Assembly (NCBI RefSeq): GCF_000062885.1
Contig: NC_009142.1
Coordinates: 6,065,584-6,129,583 of the forward strand
DNA: 64,000 nt
Source: Saccharopolyspora erythraea NRRL 2338
GTDB lineage: Bacteria > Actinomycetota > Actinomycetes > Mycobacteriales > Pseudonocardiaceae
Direction of reading: 5' to 3'
In this document: in pieces, positions 43,601 to 51,374 of the stretch
How the letters are laid out: each line of letters begins with the position of its first letter
Position numbering within the stretch: the first letter of the stretch is position 1
Position numbers and translations under genes: made by a program
The notes under the pieces: generated by a model
Seen by the model: the letters and a program-made list of their open reading frames with translations, nothing else
Database searches by the model: none
What the model was told of the DNA's origin: nothing

Positions 43601-44054
43601 CCACGACGATCACGCCGGCGCCCGCGGGATTGACGAAGGTGCAGGCGTTGGCGAGCACCTCCCCCTGGCCGCGCACGAACAGCGCGGTGGCCGACTGGGC
43701 CTCCACGGTGCACTCGTCCAACCGCAGGCGCCCGGTGGGCACGTCGACCGCCGAGGTCTCGGAACCGCTGTGCACGACGACGATGCCGGACAGCGCGGCC
43801 GACTCGCTGGTCATCTGGATCGCCGGGTCGCCGCTGGACTCGATGCGGACGGCCCCCGGCGGGCCAGCGGCCGACAGGGTCACATCGCGGTGCAGTACCA
43901 CCGACTCCTGGTACGTGCCGGGCTGGATCGAGACGACGTCGCCGGTGCTGGCGGCGGCCACCGCGTCGCCGATGGTTCGGTAGCAGTCGGGTTCGGTGGC
44001 CGAGACGGTCAGCATCGACCGCGTGCTGCCCGCGTTGATCAGCTTGCCTGCCAC
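40629..44054 (-). CDS. Parallel beta-helix fused to two CbxX/CfxQ AAA+ ATPases
   Basis: 1141 residues. Residues about 20-535 are more than 20 beta-helix (pectate-lyase-like) coils: VVSIQPGTYQESVVLHRDVT and repeats with the sense GVxVxxGAxPxxxDCxVxxx. A charged linker (about 540-590) leads to AAA+ domain 1 (Walker A GSPGTGKTT near 638, Walker B VLFIDEAYT near 701) and AAA+ domain 2 (GGPPGTGKTT near 921, VLFIDEAYT near 981). Both have the CbxX/CfxQ form shared by rubisco activases and EccA of type VII secretion, with sensor residues intact. The helix replaces EccA's TPR domain. The start overlaps the preceding gene by 16 bp, the last gene of the minus-strand run. Probably a cytosolic hexameric remodelling ATPase with a scaffold or target-binding helix. 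Confidence 0.85.
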   Translation of the reverse strand: MAGKLINAGSTRSMLTVSATEPDCYRTIGDAVAAASTGDVVSIQPGTYQESVVLHRDVTLSAAGPPGAVRIESSGDPAIQMTSESAALSGIVVVHSGSETSAVDVPTGRLRLDECTVEAQSATALFVRGQGEVLANACTFVNPAGAGVIVVDRGSGGFDNCTLREMKNSAVVLRTGANPQFVGCTITEVEGTAVLAAERSRGTVRGCRIVRAGNPAVVVESGSTLQVTGTAVVESTGVGVLVATGATPLLEDCSVDDAAAQGIVLVQQGAPEMRRVRVNRPGGYGVHVLEGSAGTFSECEVSDPGDIGVWIAESSTAFDGLRVEGSGGTSVLVRDSAAPSFSDLQIQRSGGCGLEVRSGASPRVTGAVIATTAEDGVLVAEQGRLTVEDMSVTGSEAVGVRTTDGGHLDLHGVTVSGSAENNVLVADSEAVLRGCDLSGAGQQGLLISGESSVELSQTRASGSEGSGVEWAAGTSGTMAECEASGNGGDGVVIGSTEPISVRDCLMEANGGVGLRISVRRDNLKLNGIESKRNKDPESDTSGSGTRLSEQLKQTGSTRTARPPKAADGENEEAPKDVPSRRREGPLGELLDELNSLVGLADVKREVEILTRLEQMAERRAAAGLPMPPMSRHLVFTGSPGTGKTTVARLYGKILAELGVLRSGQLVEVGRADLVASIVGGTAMKTTECFERALGGVLFIDEAYTLSASSGSGADFGREAIDTLVKLMEDHRDDIVVIVAGYTLEMRKFLASNPGLGSRFSRTIEFADYSSADLVTIVEGLCRANDYRLEFETREAVLNYFDKLPRDESFGNGRTARKVFEEMIGRQAYRLADSPDANAVEMTRLLPEDIGSLPGSGVGAGAASADSAKVELLLNKLQQMVGLSEVKYEVNNMVDLLASARQRQAAGLPVPSLSRHLIFGGPPGTGKTTVARLYGEILAALGVLARGQVIEVGRANLVGEYVGHTAQRTTEAFDRARGGVLFIDEAYTLSSQRGSGTDFGREAIDTLVKLMEDHRDEVVVVAAGYEEQMEDFLAANPGLSSRFSHRVRFADYTNDELVTIVTQHAASAGYECTGPTVAALRAHFVAVPRGASFGNGRYARQVMDAAVTRHAKRLRLTASPTLEDLCMLLPEDIPGPDEIVGT

Positions 44055-45040
44055 ATCGGCTCCTCAGGTGCGGGCGCGGACAGCTCGGCGAGGACGTGGT
44101 GGTAGGCGCGCCAGCTCAGCGCGGAAGGCGGGCCGTCGGCGGCCAGCGCGTGCTCGACCAGGGCGGGCTCGGGTGCGAGCCGGTACCGGTCCAGGTAGTA
44201 GATCGTCGAGTCGCTCCAGATCCACGTGCCGTCGGAGCGGAAGCCGACCGGCACGCTGGCGACCTGCTCGGGGCTCACCACGTCGTCCATCAGCCCGTCG
44301 GTAGTCAGCACGACCTCGCCGCCTCGCAGGTAGTCCAGGACACGCTGGGACCGGTCACCATCAAGCCGCGGGTGGTCGGATTCGAAGAACGGCCCGGTCT
44401 CCGGGTCCGCACCGTCGAAAACGCGGGCCAGGCGGATCGGGGACGGAGGCTCCGCGGTCCACACCAGCTCGGCCGCCGCGAGTGCCGCTTCGTGGTAGGG
44501 AACCAGGACCGTGCCTTCGGTGAACATCTCCACCCGAGGTTCGGCACCCGCCTCGGCCAGGCTGTGCTGCACCTCGGCGACCAGCTCGACGACGTCGGCC
44601 GTCTCCTCGGTCTCCCCGAGGTAGATCCGCACCTCCTCGGCCTCGGAGATGCGCATCACCCGCCACAGGCCAAGAAGGCCGCCGACGCGGTTGGCCGCGT
44701 CGACGACGATCAGGTCCTGTTCGTCCATCGCGTCGTCGTCCTCCGCGCTGAACTCGAAAGGCGGCGGCGGCAGTTCCTCCGCGCGGGGAGCCTCTTCAAC
44801 CCCGCTGACTTCCTCTCCGTGCTCCTCGGCCACCGCGCGGATCAGCTGCGCCTCCTCGCGAGTCAATGTGAGCCGTCCGGTCTTGGCAGCGGTGACCAGC
44901 ATCGATGCGACCTGGTCGTCCTCGCCGTCGGCCAGGCAGGTCCGCATCATGGCCAGGCCGTCGTCGGGGACCCGGCCTGCGAGGTTCAGCAGGAGGTCGT
45001 GCAGGTCGTCGCGCTCGACGACGGAGGTCTCGGGATTCAC
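44039..45040 (-). CDS. Paralogue 1: immunity-like N-terminal domain plus conserved C-terminal domain
   Basis: 333 residues. The N-terminal about 85 residues (LHDLLLNLAGRVPDDGLAMM, CLADGEDDQVASMLVTAAKT, LTLTREEAQLIRAVAEEHGE) have the MafI-like helical pattern seen at 30.1 kb. An acidic Pro/Glu linker follows. The C-terminal part ends with FRSDGTWIWSDSTIYYLDRY and LAPEPALVEHALAADG, closely paralleled in the gene at 48.4-49.5 kb. GTG start in a GTGA overlap with the upstream 1111-residue gene, GAGGAG six bases before it, so expression is coupled. No catalytic motif recognised; possible chaperone or immunity-type partner of the giant proteins (inference). Confidence 0.75.
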   Translation of the reverse strand: MNPETSVVERDDLHDLLLNLAGRVPDDGLAMMRTCLADGEDDQVASMLVTAAKTGRLTLTREEAQLIRAVAEEHGEEVSGVEEAPRAEELPPPPFEFSAEDDDAMDEQDLIVVDAANRVGGLLGLWRVMRISEAEEVRIYLGETEETADVVELVAEVQHSLAEAGAEPRVEMFTEGTVLVPYHEAALAAAELVWTAEPPSPIRLARVFDGADPETGPFFESDHPRLDGDRSQRVLDYLRGGEVVLTTDGLMDDVVSPEQVASVPVGFRSDGTWIWSDSTIYYLDRYRLAPEPALVEHALAADGPPSALSWRAYHHVLAELSAPAPEEPMWQAS

Positions 45041-48000
45041 GACGCGCTCCTCGTATTCGTGGCGGTTGGGATGGCGAGCACGCCGGGCAGAGCGGCGAAT
45101 CGCTCCTGGTCCTCTGCGACGGGGTCCGCCGCGTACAGGCTCTCGCGGGCGGTGGCCGCGGCATCCAGCTTCGTCCGGATGCGAGTGGCGCGCCGTTCGC
45201 CGCTCTCGCTGCTGATGTCCCAGCCGGGCGGGACCTCGGCCAGCAGGACCCGGCTCTTGCGCGGGCCGCTGTCGACACCCATCACCCGGAAGACCGTGCC
45301 CGGCAGGAACACGACGTCGGCCTCTCGCGCCCCGTCGACCAGCCCCCCGAGGCGACGAGCCGTGACCGACCAGATGAGCACTTCGACGGCTCCCGGCACC
45401 ACCGCTTCGGCATCGGCTTTCGCCACGATCGGGGCGGGCTCGCAGAGCTCGGCGCCGACCTCGTAGTCGTCCACCGAAGCGGGGTCGGCCGGCCCGCCGC
45501 GAACGACGACCCCCTGCAACGACGGCAACCGCCGGAGACCGCTGGCGAGGCAGTACAAGTACGCCGGGTGCATCTGTCCGCCACCGCTGCGCACGGCCTC
45601 CACCACGTCGGTCTGTTCGGAGGAGGCGAACACCTGCACGGCGGCCAGCTCGGTCATCATCGCGTCGTCGGCTCCGGAGGACGTCCGCATCCCGGGACGC
45701 TCGGCCAGCATCCGGCTCACCATCTGCGTCGCCGCGTCGAACCGCCAGCCGAGCCCCTGCCGGAACTGCTTGCGGTCCTCGTCGGTGCTGGTGCGGTCGG
45801 CCAGCCGCAGCGGGCTGGCCGCTGGAGCGGGCTCGGGTTCTGGAGCGGGCTCGGGTTCTGGAGCAGGCTCCGGTGCGGACTCCTGCGCCCTTGCTGCTGG
45901 CCCCGGGTTCGCTGCGGGCTCCGCCGCATGCTCGGATTGGGATTCCCGCACCTCGCGCGCCGGTGTCCCGGTGTGTTCCGGCGGGACCGACTGCGCCGGG
46001 GCCGGGGCGGCATGGCCACCCGGCTGGGTTCGGGCGCCGGCACCGTTGCCCGGAGCCACCGGCGGCATCGGCTGCTGCGGTGCCGCCGGAACGGACCACG
46101 CCTGCGTCGCCGGGGGCGATGGCGGGGTCCTCGTCCGCCCGGCCGCGTCCGGCGCCGCGTGGACCGAGGGCAGCGCCGGCATAACCAGGGTCGGCCCTTC
46201 GTAGTAGCCGCCGGAGCCCGGCGTACTGGGCTCCGGCGCAGGGTCCGGTGCCGACTGTGACGGCTGCCGGCGTACCTCCCGCGCCGGCTGCGAGTGCGAT
46301 GGCGGCTGCGACTGCGGCACCGACTGCGACTGCGGCACCGGCGCCTGTCCGCCTGCCGTGCGAGCCGTGGTCGCGGCTTGTGGCCCCCGGCCGGGGCGCA
46401 TGACGGTCGGGACCGAGACGGTCGATCCCAGCATCGCCAGCCCGGACACCGAAGTCGGCGGGGACGGGGCGTCCTGCGGCTCGGGCGAGTTCTCGGTCAC
46501 CGGCTGCGAAGGCGGCGGCGTCGCCGGCTCGGAAGCGATCGGAGCGGACCGGCTTCTGCGGCGCCAGTTCTCCCCGAACGGCCGCATCCGGCCTTGAACG
46601 TCCACTGTGACCGGCGCGGTGCGGCCGGCACGGTGCCCGGTCGCGGAAGAGGTGGACGGCGTCGGGACATCCGAGGACGACGCCGCTTCAGCGCGTTTTC
46701 CGTCCGCCCCGCCGGTCGTATCGGGACGCACCGGCTCCGCCGTGCGGGTAGTCGGATTTTCGCCCGCCGACGTGGGAATCGCTACGGTCGGCCGGTCGAC
46801 CGGGGTGCTGATGGGGCGCTCGGTGTCCGTGGGCGGCGGGACGGGCCGCGGATCAGCCGCCCCGGAGGGTGCCTCGGCGTCGGGCCGGCCAATGGTGGCC
46901 GGGGCCGGCGCTGAGCCGGACGGTCTCCTTGTGGCAGCACGGTCGATTTCCACTGTTGACGCCTCGGCGTACTTCTCGCCGTTGCCCGGCTTGCGTTCAC
47001 CGGTCGTCCCACCCCGCGCCGGGGTTCCCAGATTCGGTCGAGTCCTCTCCGGCAGCTCCTTCGCCGCGGGCCGGGTGGGCTCGATACCGGCCGAGGTCAG
47101 GACTTGCACGGGCACTTGCAGCGCGGCGCCCACCCCAGCGAGAGAAGCGGGATCGACCCAGGGCGAAGCCACCAGGCGCAGCCGCTGCTGGGCGTCCGCC
47201 GGCAGGGAGCGGGCGAGTTTCTCGATCGCGGTGAGAACCCGCGCCGGCACCTCGTCGGGCGACCGGGTGACCGCGGTGACCACGATGCTGACCCGGTCCG
47301 GGTCGACGGGCAGCCGAGTGGCGGCCGACTCCGGAGTGGCCGCGGCCGGGCGCACCAGCAACCCGCACGGGATCGCGTTCACCAACCAGCCTTCGGTGAG
47401 CCAGTAACGACCGGGACCCGCGCTGTGCAGGCCCGGGGCCGGAGCCACGCCGCTGCACGGGGTCGGAGCCCCCTGCGGGAGGTAGATGCTCTCGTGCAGG
47501 AACGGTCGCCAGGTCGGCCGGCCCGCGCGGTCGATCGCGACCATGCTGCGGACACCGGTACCGGCGTAGTACGGCATGGCATGGCTCGCACGCACCGGAA
47601 CACCGAGATAGCCGGCGAGCCGCTGGGCGAACGGCACCGCCCACGCCGGCTCGGGTCCGTAGACGGTGAGCACGAAGTTCTGCCTGAGCGGCTCCGGCAG
47701 GGCCTGGACGATCTTCGCGACGTCGGCGACCTCCGGCAGGTCCTCGCCCGGTGCTCCCACCAGGATGCGCGGCCGTTCGCCCGGCGGTACACCGAAGCCG
47801 GTGTCGGCGAGCGACGCGGGCTTGGCACCCCCGATCCGCACCCAGAGACCAGCCGGGATGGCGACCACGCCGGCCCGGCCGGCGACCCTTTCCCCCAGGT
47901 CCGCCGGCAAGGCCGACTCCCACTTCGGACTGGGAAATCGAGGCCCGTCGTGCTTGGCCTTGCGCCCGCGGCGGAAACGCAGCCACCCGGCACCGGGGCC

Positions 48001-48372
48001 CGCGGAGAAAAGCTCGCCGCCGCGCAGGATGACCAGCTCGCCATCGGGTGCGATCACCTCGACGCCCAGCTCCTGCGCCAGGCGCGCAGCCAGTGACGGC
48101 GTGCCGTCCGGGTTGGTCCTGCCAGAGCCGCTGGCCACCAGCCGCACGTTGTCCGGGCGTCGGCCGCGACCGCGCGAGAGCGCACCGGCAAGATCGCTCA
48201 GCACGCCGGAGTCGAGTCCGTGCAGCGCCGCGTAGCCCGACTGGTCCAGGACGACAGCTCTGCGATGGTCCTCGGCCGCCATCTTGTCCGCGAAGGCCAG
48301 ACCCGGGTCCCGGGCCCCGCCGGCGCGCACCAACACCGATGTACCCGCCCGCTCTACCACGATCGCAGCCAT
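45037..48372 (-). CDS. Proline-rich protein with caspase-like N-terminal and ART-like C-terminal regions
   Basis: 1111 residues. The N-terminus (about 10-150) contains NVRLVASGSGRTNPDGTPSL, LAQELGVEVIAPDGE and GAGWLRFRRGR, resembling the His/Cys module of the giant protein but with Ala-Ser where the Cys stands. Residues about 430-860 are Pro/Ser/Thr/Ala-rich and disordered. The C-terminus (about 890-1060) has YLYCLASGLRRLPSLQGVVV, RGG, EVLIWSVTARRLGGL and ADVVFLPGTVFRVM, the layout of ADP-ribosyltransferase exotoxin folds (Arg, Ser, ExE), with E-A-D at the last motif, so activity is uncertain. ATG 48372 used; 48378 is also open. First of three coupled genes. Secretion signals are not visible. 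Confidence 0.7.
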   Translation of the reverse strand: MAAIVVERAGTSVLVRAGGARDPGLAFADKMAAEDHRRAVVLDQSGYAALHGLDSGVLSDLAGALSRGRGRRPDNVRLVASGSGRTNPDGTPSLAARLAQELGVEVIAPDGELVILRGGELFSAGPGAGWLRFRRGRKAKHDGPRFPSPKWESALPADLGERVAGRAGVVAIPAGLWVRIGGAKPASLADTGFGVPPGERPRILVGAPGEDLPEVADVAKIVQALPEPLRQNFVLTVYGPEPAWAVPFAQRLAGYLGVPVRASHAMPYYAGTGVRSMVAIDRAGRPTWRPFLHESIYLPQGAPTPCSGVAPAPGLHSAGPGRYWLTEGWLVNAIPCGLLVRPAAATPESAATRLPVDPDRVSIVVTAVTRSPDEVPARVLTAIEKLARSLPADAQQRLRLVASPWVDPASLAGVGAALQVPVQVLTSAGIEPTRPAAKELPERTRPNLGTPARGGTTGERKPGNGEKYAEASTVEIDRAATRRPSGSAPAPATIGRPDAEAPSGAADPRPVPPPTDTERPISTPVDRPTVAIPTSAGENPTTRTAEPVRPDTTGGADGKRAEAASSSDVPTPSTSSATGHRAGRTAPVTVDVQGRMRPFGENWRRRSRSAPIASEPATPPPSQPVTENSPEPQDAPSPPTSVSGLAMLGSTVSVPTVMRPGRGPQAATTARTAGGQAPVPQSQSVPQSQPPSHSQPAREVRRQPSQSAPDPAPEPSTPGSGGYYEGPTLVMPALPSVHAAPDAAGRTRTPPSPPATQAWSVPAAPQQPMPPVAPGNGAGARTQPGGHAAPAPAQSVPPEHTGTPAREVRESQSEHAAEPAANPGPAARAQESAPEPAPEPEPAPEPEPAPAASPLRLADRTSTDEDRKQFRQGLGWRFDAATQMVSRMLAERPGMRTSSGADDAMMTELAAVQVFASSEQTDVVEAVRSGGGQMHPAYLYCLASGLRRLPSLQGVVVRGGPADPASVDDYEVGAELCEPAPIVAKADAEAVVPGAVEVLIWSVTARRLGGLVDGAREADVVFLPGTVFRVMGVDSGPRKSRVLLAEVPPGWDISSESGERRATRIRTKLDAAATARESLYAADPVAEDQERFAALPGVLAIPTATNTRSAS

Positions 48373-48445
48373 CCGCAACCCACCTCCGCACCAAACCCGT
48401 CAGTTCTTCCACGTTCGGCCCAACGCTGAGGGTTCACGTCTCGCA

Positions 48446-49489
48446 TCAGCCGTTTCCGGTGCTCCAGACCGGCTCGTCTTCCGGAGGACGACGCAACGCC
48501 TCCATCGCGCGATGCAGCGCGACGGCATCCAGTTCCGGAGGGAGCAGGCCCGACTCCCTGATGTGCGCCAGCAGCTCCGGATCCGGCGCCAACCGGTGGT
48601 GCTCCAGGTAGTACGTCACGGTGTCCGGCCAGATCCAGCTGCCGTCAGTGCGGAAGCTCATCGGCACGACGGACCCGCGGTCGGGCTCGACGACATCGCC
48701 CAGAGTCGCCGTCGTGATCATCAGCGCGGTGCCCGAGCGCAGGTAGTCCAGCACCTGACCGCGCTCGGCCTCGTCGTCCATCAGGGGGTGGTCCGGGAGG
48801 AAGCCCGGTCCGGACGTGGGGTGCACCACGTCGAACACGCGCGCAACCTTGACGTCGGGTGCCTCCGTGGCGGCCCACAGGAGCACACCGTGAGCGCGGG
48901 CCATACGCTGGTAGATGGGCACATCGCCGTCCACCGGAGTGACCTCGACCTGGGGAGCGACTTCGCCGGCCGCCGCGAGCGCCTGCTGGAGCCGGGCGGT
49001 CAGCGCGGGCAGTTCGGCGTCGTCGTCGGCCTCGACGACGTAGATGGCTTTCGGCGGCGGGTAGGGCGACCCGTCCGCGGGAGCCCGCCACGCCCGCCAC
49101 AGCCCGTGCGCCGCGGGCTCCGCACCGAGCAGGTCGATCAGAGCCGCCGCGGCGGGATCATCCTCGGCGCCCGGCGCCTCCGGCCCCTCGGCGCTGAACT
49201 GCCACACCAGCGGCTGGTCATCGACCGCGGGCTCGATGCCTTGCAGCGCGTCGAGCGGTGCGCCGTCGGCCTGGAGGACCGCCGAGAGCATGCCCAGGTC
49301 GTCTTCGCTGAGCGCAAGGCCGTACCGGGTGGCGCTGAACGCCACCGCCCGGGCGACCTCGCCCAACCGGTCTTCGGACAGCCACCCACGCGCCTCGGCC
49401 ACCAACTCGTCCGGCGCGAGACCGGCCTGCCGCAGCAAGAGGTCGTGCATCCCTGCCCTGGCGGCCGCTTGGCGGTCAGGTGCGGTCAT
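48446..49489 (-). CDS. Paralogue 2 of the 333-residue cluster protein
   Basis: 347 residues. The N-terminal MHDLLLRQAGLAPDELVAEA, WLSEDRLGEVARAVAFSATR and LALSEDDLGMLSAVLQADG repeat the immunity-like pattern, and the C-terminal FRTDGSWIWPDTVTYYLEHH with LAPDPELLAHIRESG matches paralogue 1. Middle strands also correspond (VYVVEADDDAELPALTARLQ against VRIYLGETEETADVVELVAE). ATG start with GAGGAG six bases upstream; a longer frame to 49585 has no site. It lies 73 bp upstream of the 1111-residue gene on the same strand and probably heads that operon. No known function. Confidence 0.75.
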   Translation of the reverse strand: MTAPDRQAAARAGMHDLLLRQAGLAPDELVAEARGWLSEDRLGEVARAVAFSATRYGLALSEDDLGMLSAVLQADGAPLDALQGIEPAVDDQPLVWQFSAEGPEAPGAEDDPAAAALIDLLGAEPAAHGLWRAWRAPADGSPYPPPKAIYVVEADDDAELPALTARLQQALAAAGEVAPQVEVTPVDGDVPIYQRMARAHGVLLWAATEAPDVKVARVFDVVHPTSGPGFLPDHPLMDDEAERGQVLDYLRSGTALMITTATLGDVVEPDRGSVVPMSFRTDGSWIWPDTVTYYLEHHRLAPDPELLAHIRESGLLPPELDAVALHRAMEALRRPPEDEPVWSTGNG

Positions 49490-49800
49490 GTTCTGCTCCT
49501 CAACACGTGGATGGTCGGCGCCGCATCGCGGTGACTCGCATGGCGAGTCACCCGGTGGCCGTGCTGGCGGTCTACCGCTGGTCACGGTTGTCCCCCGGGG
49601 GAACGTTCACCTGTGCGCGGATGCTGGAACGAGGGCTACCGGGACGTGCCTGGCCAGCGACGCGTCCTGCTCACAAGACCGCCCCTTCGTACCTTGATCT
49701 AGGCACTCGGGTGCAGCGAACGTCCCGCCAGAGGCCACACGCACCGGATCGCGGTGGAGCATGGACGCACTTTGCTGAATCGAATGAGACAGGGGTGCTC
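49490..49800. promoter_or_regulatory. Divergent promoter region between paralogue 2 and the P450 gene
   Basis: 311 nt between divergent starts. Promoters for the minus-strand operon and the plus-strand P450 must be here. No palindrome or -35/-10 pair stands out. Open frames crossing it have no ribosome-binding site. Confidence 0.5.
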
Positions 49801-51114
49801 ATGGCGGGTCCGGTGCTGTCGTCGTCCGATATCCCCGGTCCGCCCCCCTCCGCTGGAGGGCACAACCTGCGCGATATCGCCGAGGCCGGGGGATTGCCCG
49901 GCTTCCAGGTCCGGCTGCACCGCACGTACGGCGAGATCGCGCACTTCGCCATGCCGAACGCCCAGGTCGTGTCCGTCGCGTCGCCGGAAGTGCTGGAGAG
50001 CACACTGGACCTGCCCGAATGCCCGATGGAGCTCGCACCGTTCCTGACACCGCTGGCCGACGCCGCGAACGTCCTGCTGAGCGGCGAACAGGACCGCGCA
50101 CGATGGCGTCGCACGGTCATCCCCGCGCTGAGTTGCCCGCACCGGGCCGAGTCGGACCACCCCCGGTTCATCGACATCATCGAGGAGTCGGCGCAACGAT
50201 GGTCGTCGACCGGGGAACCGGTAGCGCTCGAGCGCGAGCTCGACACCCTCGCGCTTCGCTTGATGTGCACGAGCGTGCTGGGGTCCACGCCGGGTCAGGC
50301 GGCCATCGTCGAGCGGGTGACCGATGCTTTCGAGAGGCTGCCGGAGTTCTTCCTCGGCCAGGTGTACGGCGTGCGCACCACGAGCCAGGAGCCGGCTGTG
50401 GATTCCGCACTCACGACACTGCGCGACGTCGTCACCTTCCTGGTCGACGAGGTCGCACCGTCTGATCTCATCTCCGCAGCCCGGCGGGCGGGGCAATCGT
50501 CGAAGGACCTAGTGAACACCCTCCTCGCGATTCTGATCGGGGCTCATCGCACGACGGGTACCGTCGTCTCGCACGCGCTGCGGCAGTTGATGCGGCACCG
50601 CGACGTGGCGAAGCGGCTGCGTGCGGAGCTCAAGACGGTCCTCGGCGGCAAGGCTGCTCCTGCTTTCCACGAGCTGCCGTGCCTTCGCTACCTGCGGAGG
50701 ACCTTGAACGAGTCGGTCCGGCTGGCGTCGCCGGTGCCGGGCATCGCGCGCCGCGCGCCCGACGGGATCGCTCTCGGCGCCTACCGGATTCCCGCCGGAA
50801 CAGTCGTCCATTACGCGATCCGCGCGGTGCACATGAACCCCCGGGTGTGGCCGAGACCGGACGAGTTCGACCCCGATCGCTTCGACACTGCGCCCCAGAA
50901 CAGCCGACCGGCGATGGCTTTCGTTCCCTTCGGCATCGGGCGCAACGACTGCCCCGGAGCCTTGGTGGCCATGGAACACGCACTGCTGATGCTCGCCGTG
51001 CTGGCGCATCGGTTCCGTTTCGAATCGCGCACGGCCGGCAAGCAGGGCTCCAGGTTCTCGCTGGGCGGCCCCTGCGCTGATCCGGTGCGGGTGCGGCCTC
51101 GCCGCAGCCGGTGA
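49801..51114 (+). CDS. Cytochrome P450 with atypical heme and I-helix motifs
   Basis: 437 residues, soluble bacterial type. ExxR is present (LNESVR, about 302), as is the PERF-like PDEFDPDRF. The heme loop reads FVPFGIGRNDCPGALVA, with the ligand Cys about residue 384 but Asn at the position of the usual His/Arg, the Arg being one place earlier. The I-helix reads LIGAHRTTGTVV, so the usual acid before Thr is Arg. These changes suggest altered oxygen activation. No ferredoxin or reductase gene nearby. AGGGG lies seven bases before the ATG. Its stop overlaps the next small gene (GTGA). Substrate unknown; the surrounding genes are on the opposite strand. Confidence 0.87.
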   Translation: MAGPVLSSSDIPGPPPSAGGHNLRDIAEAGGLPGFQVRLHRTYGEIAHFAMPNAQVVSVASPEVLESTLDLPECPMELAPFLTPLADAANVLLSGEQDRARWRRTVIPALSCPHRAESDHPRFIDIIEESAQRWSSTGEPVALERELDTLALRLMCTSVLGSTPGQAAIVERVTDAFERLPEFFLGQVYGVRTTSQEPAVDSALTTLRDVVTFLVDEVAPSDLISAARRAGQSSKDLVNTLLAILIGAHRTTGTVVSHALRQLMRHRDVAKRLRAELKTVLGGKAAPAFHELPCLRYLRRTLNESVRLASPVPGIARRAPDGIALGAYRIPAGTVVHYAIRAVHMNPRVWPRPDEFDPDRFDTAPQNSRPAMAFVPFGIGRNDCPGALVAMEHALLMLAVLAHRFRFESRTAGKQGSRFSLGGPCADPVRVRPRRSR

Positions 51115-51287
51115 CGGCCGGGGCGGATCCGGAGCGCGACGAACACGTGCTTCGCGAGGCTCTGCCGATGTGCGAGACACTCGCGCGCGTAATGGGAATC
51201 ACCGCGCCGATACGGGTCGACTGTCGTGAGGACGACGAGAGAACCGTCAAGGTGATCGACGCCCCGGTTCGCCGACTGGTCGATTGA
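51111..51287 (+). CDS. 58-residue protein coupled to the P450 gene
   Basis: Starts with GTG in a GTGA overlap with the P450 stop. It reads MTAGADPERDEHVLREALPM, CETLARVMGITAPIRVDCRE, then DDERTVKVIDAPVRRLVD. Acidic, with an N-terminal helix and a predicted strand pair; two Cys but no CxxC motif, so it is not a ferredoxin. No known family recognised. Codon use fits its neighbours. Overlap-coupling suggests a P450 accessory or regulator. Confidence 0.6.
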   Translation: MTAGADPERDEHVLREALPMCETLARVMGITAPIRVDCREDDERTVKVIDAPVRRLVD

Positions 51288-51374
51288 GACATTTCCGGCG
51301 CCGCTCATACCAGTGGGCGGCGGCGCATACTTGACCGGTAACGCAGACCTCCGTGCGAATCCGAACCCGGGTCC

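Noticed and set aside
44039-46099. 686-codon minus-strand frame that spans two genes
   Set aside because: Only its last 333 codons are the real gene (paralogue 1); the upstream part is an alternative frame of the 1111-residue gene.
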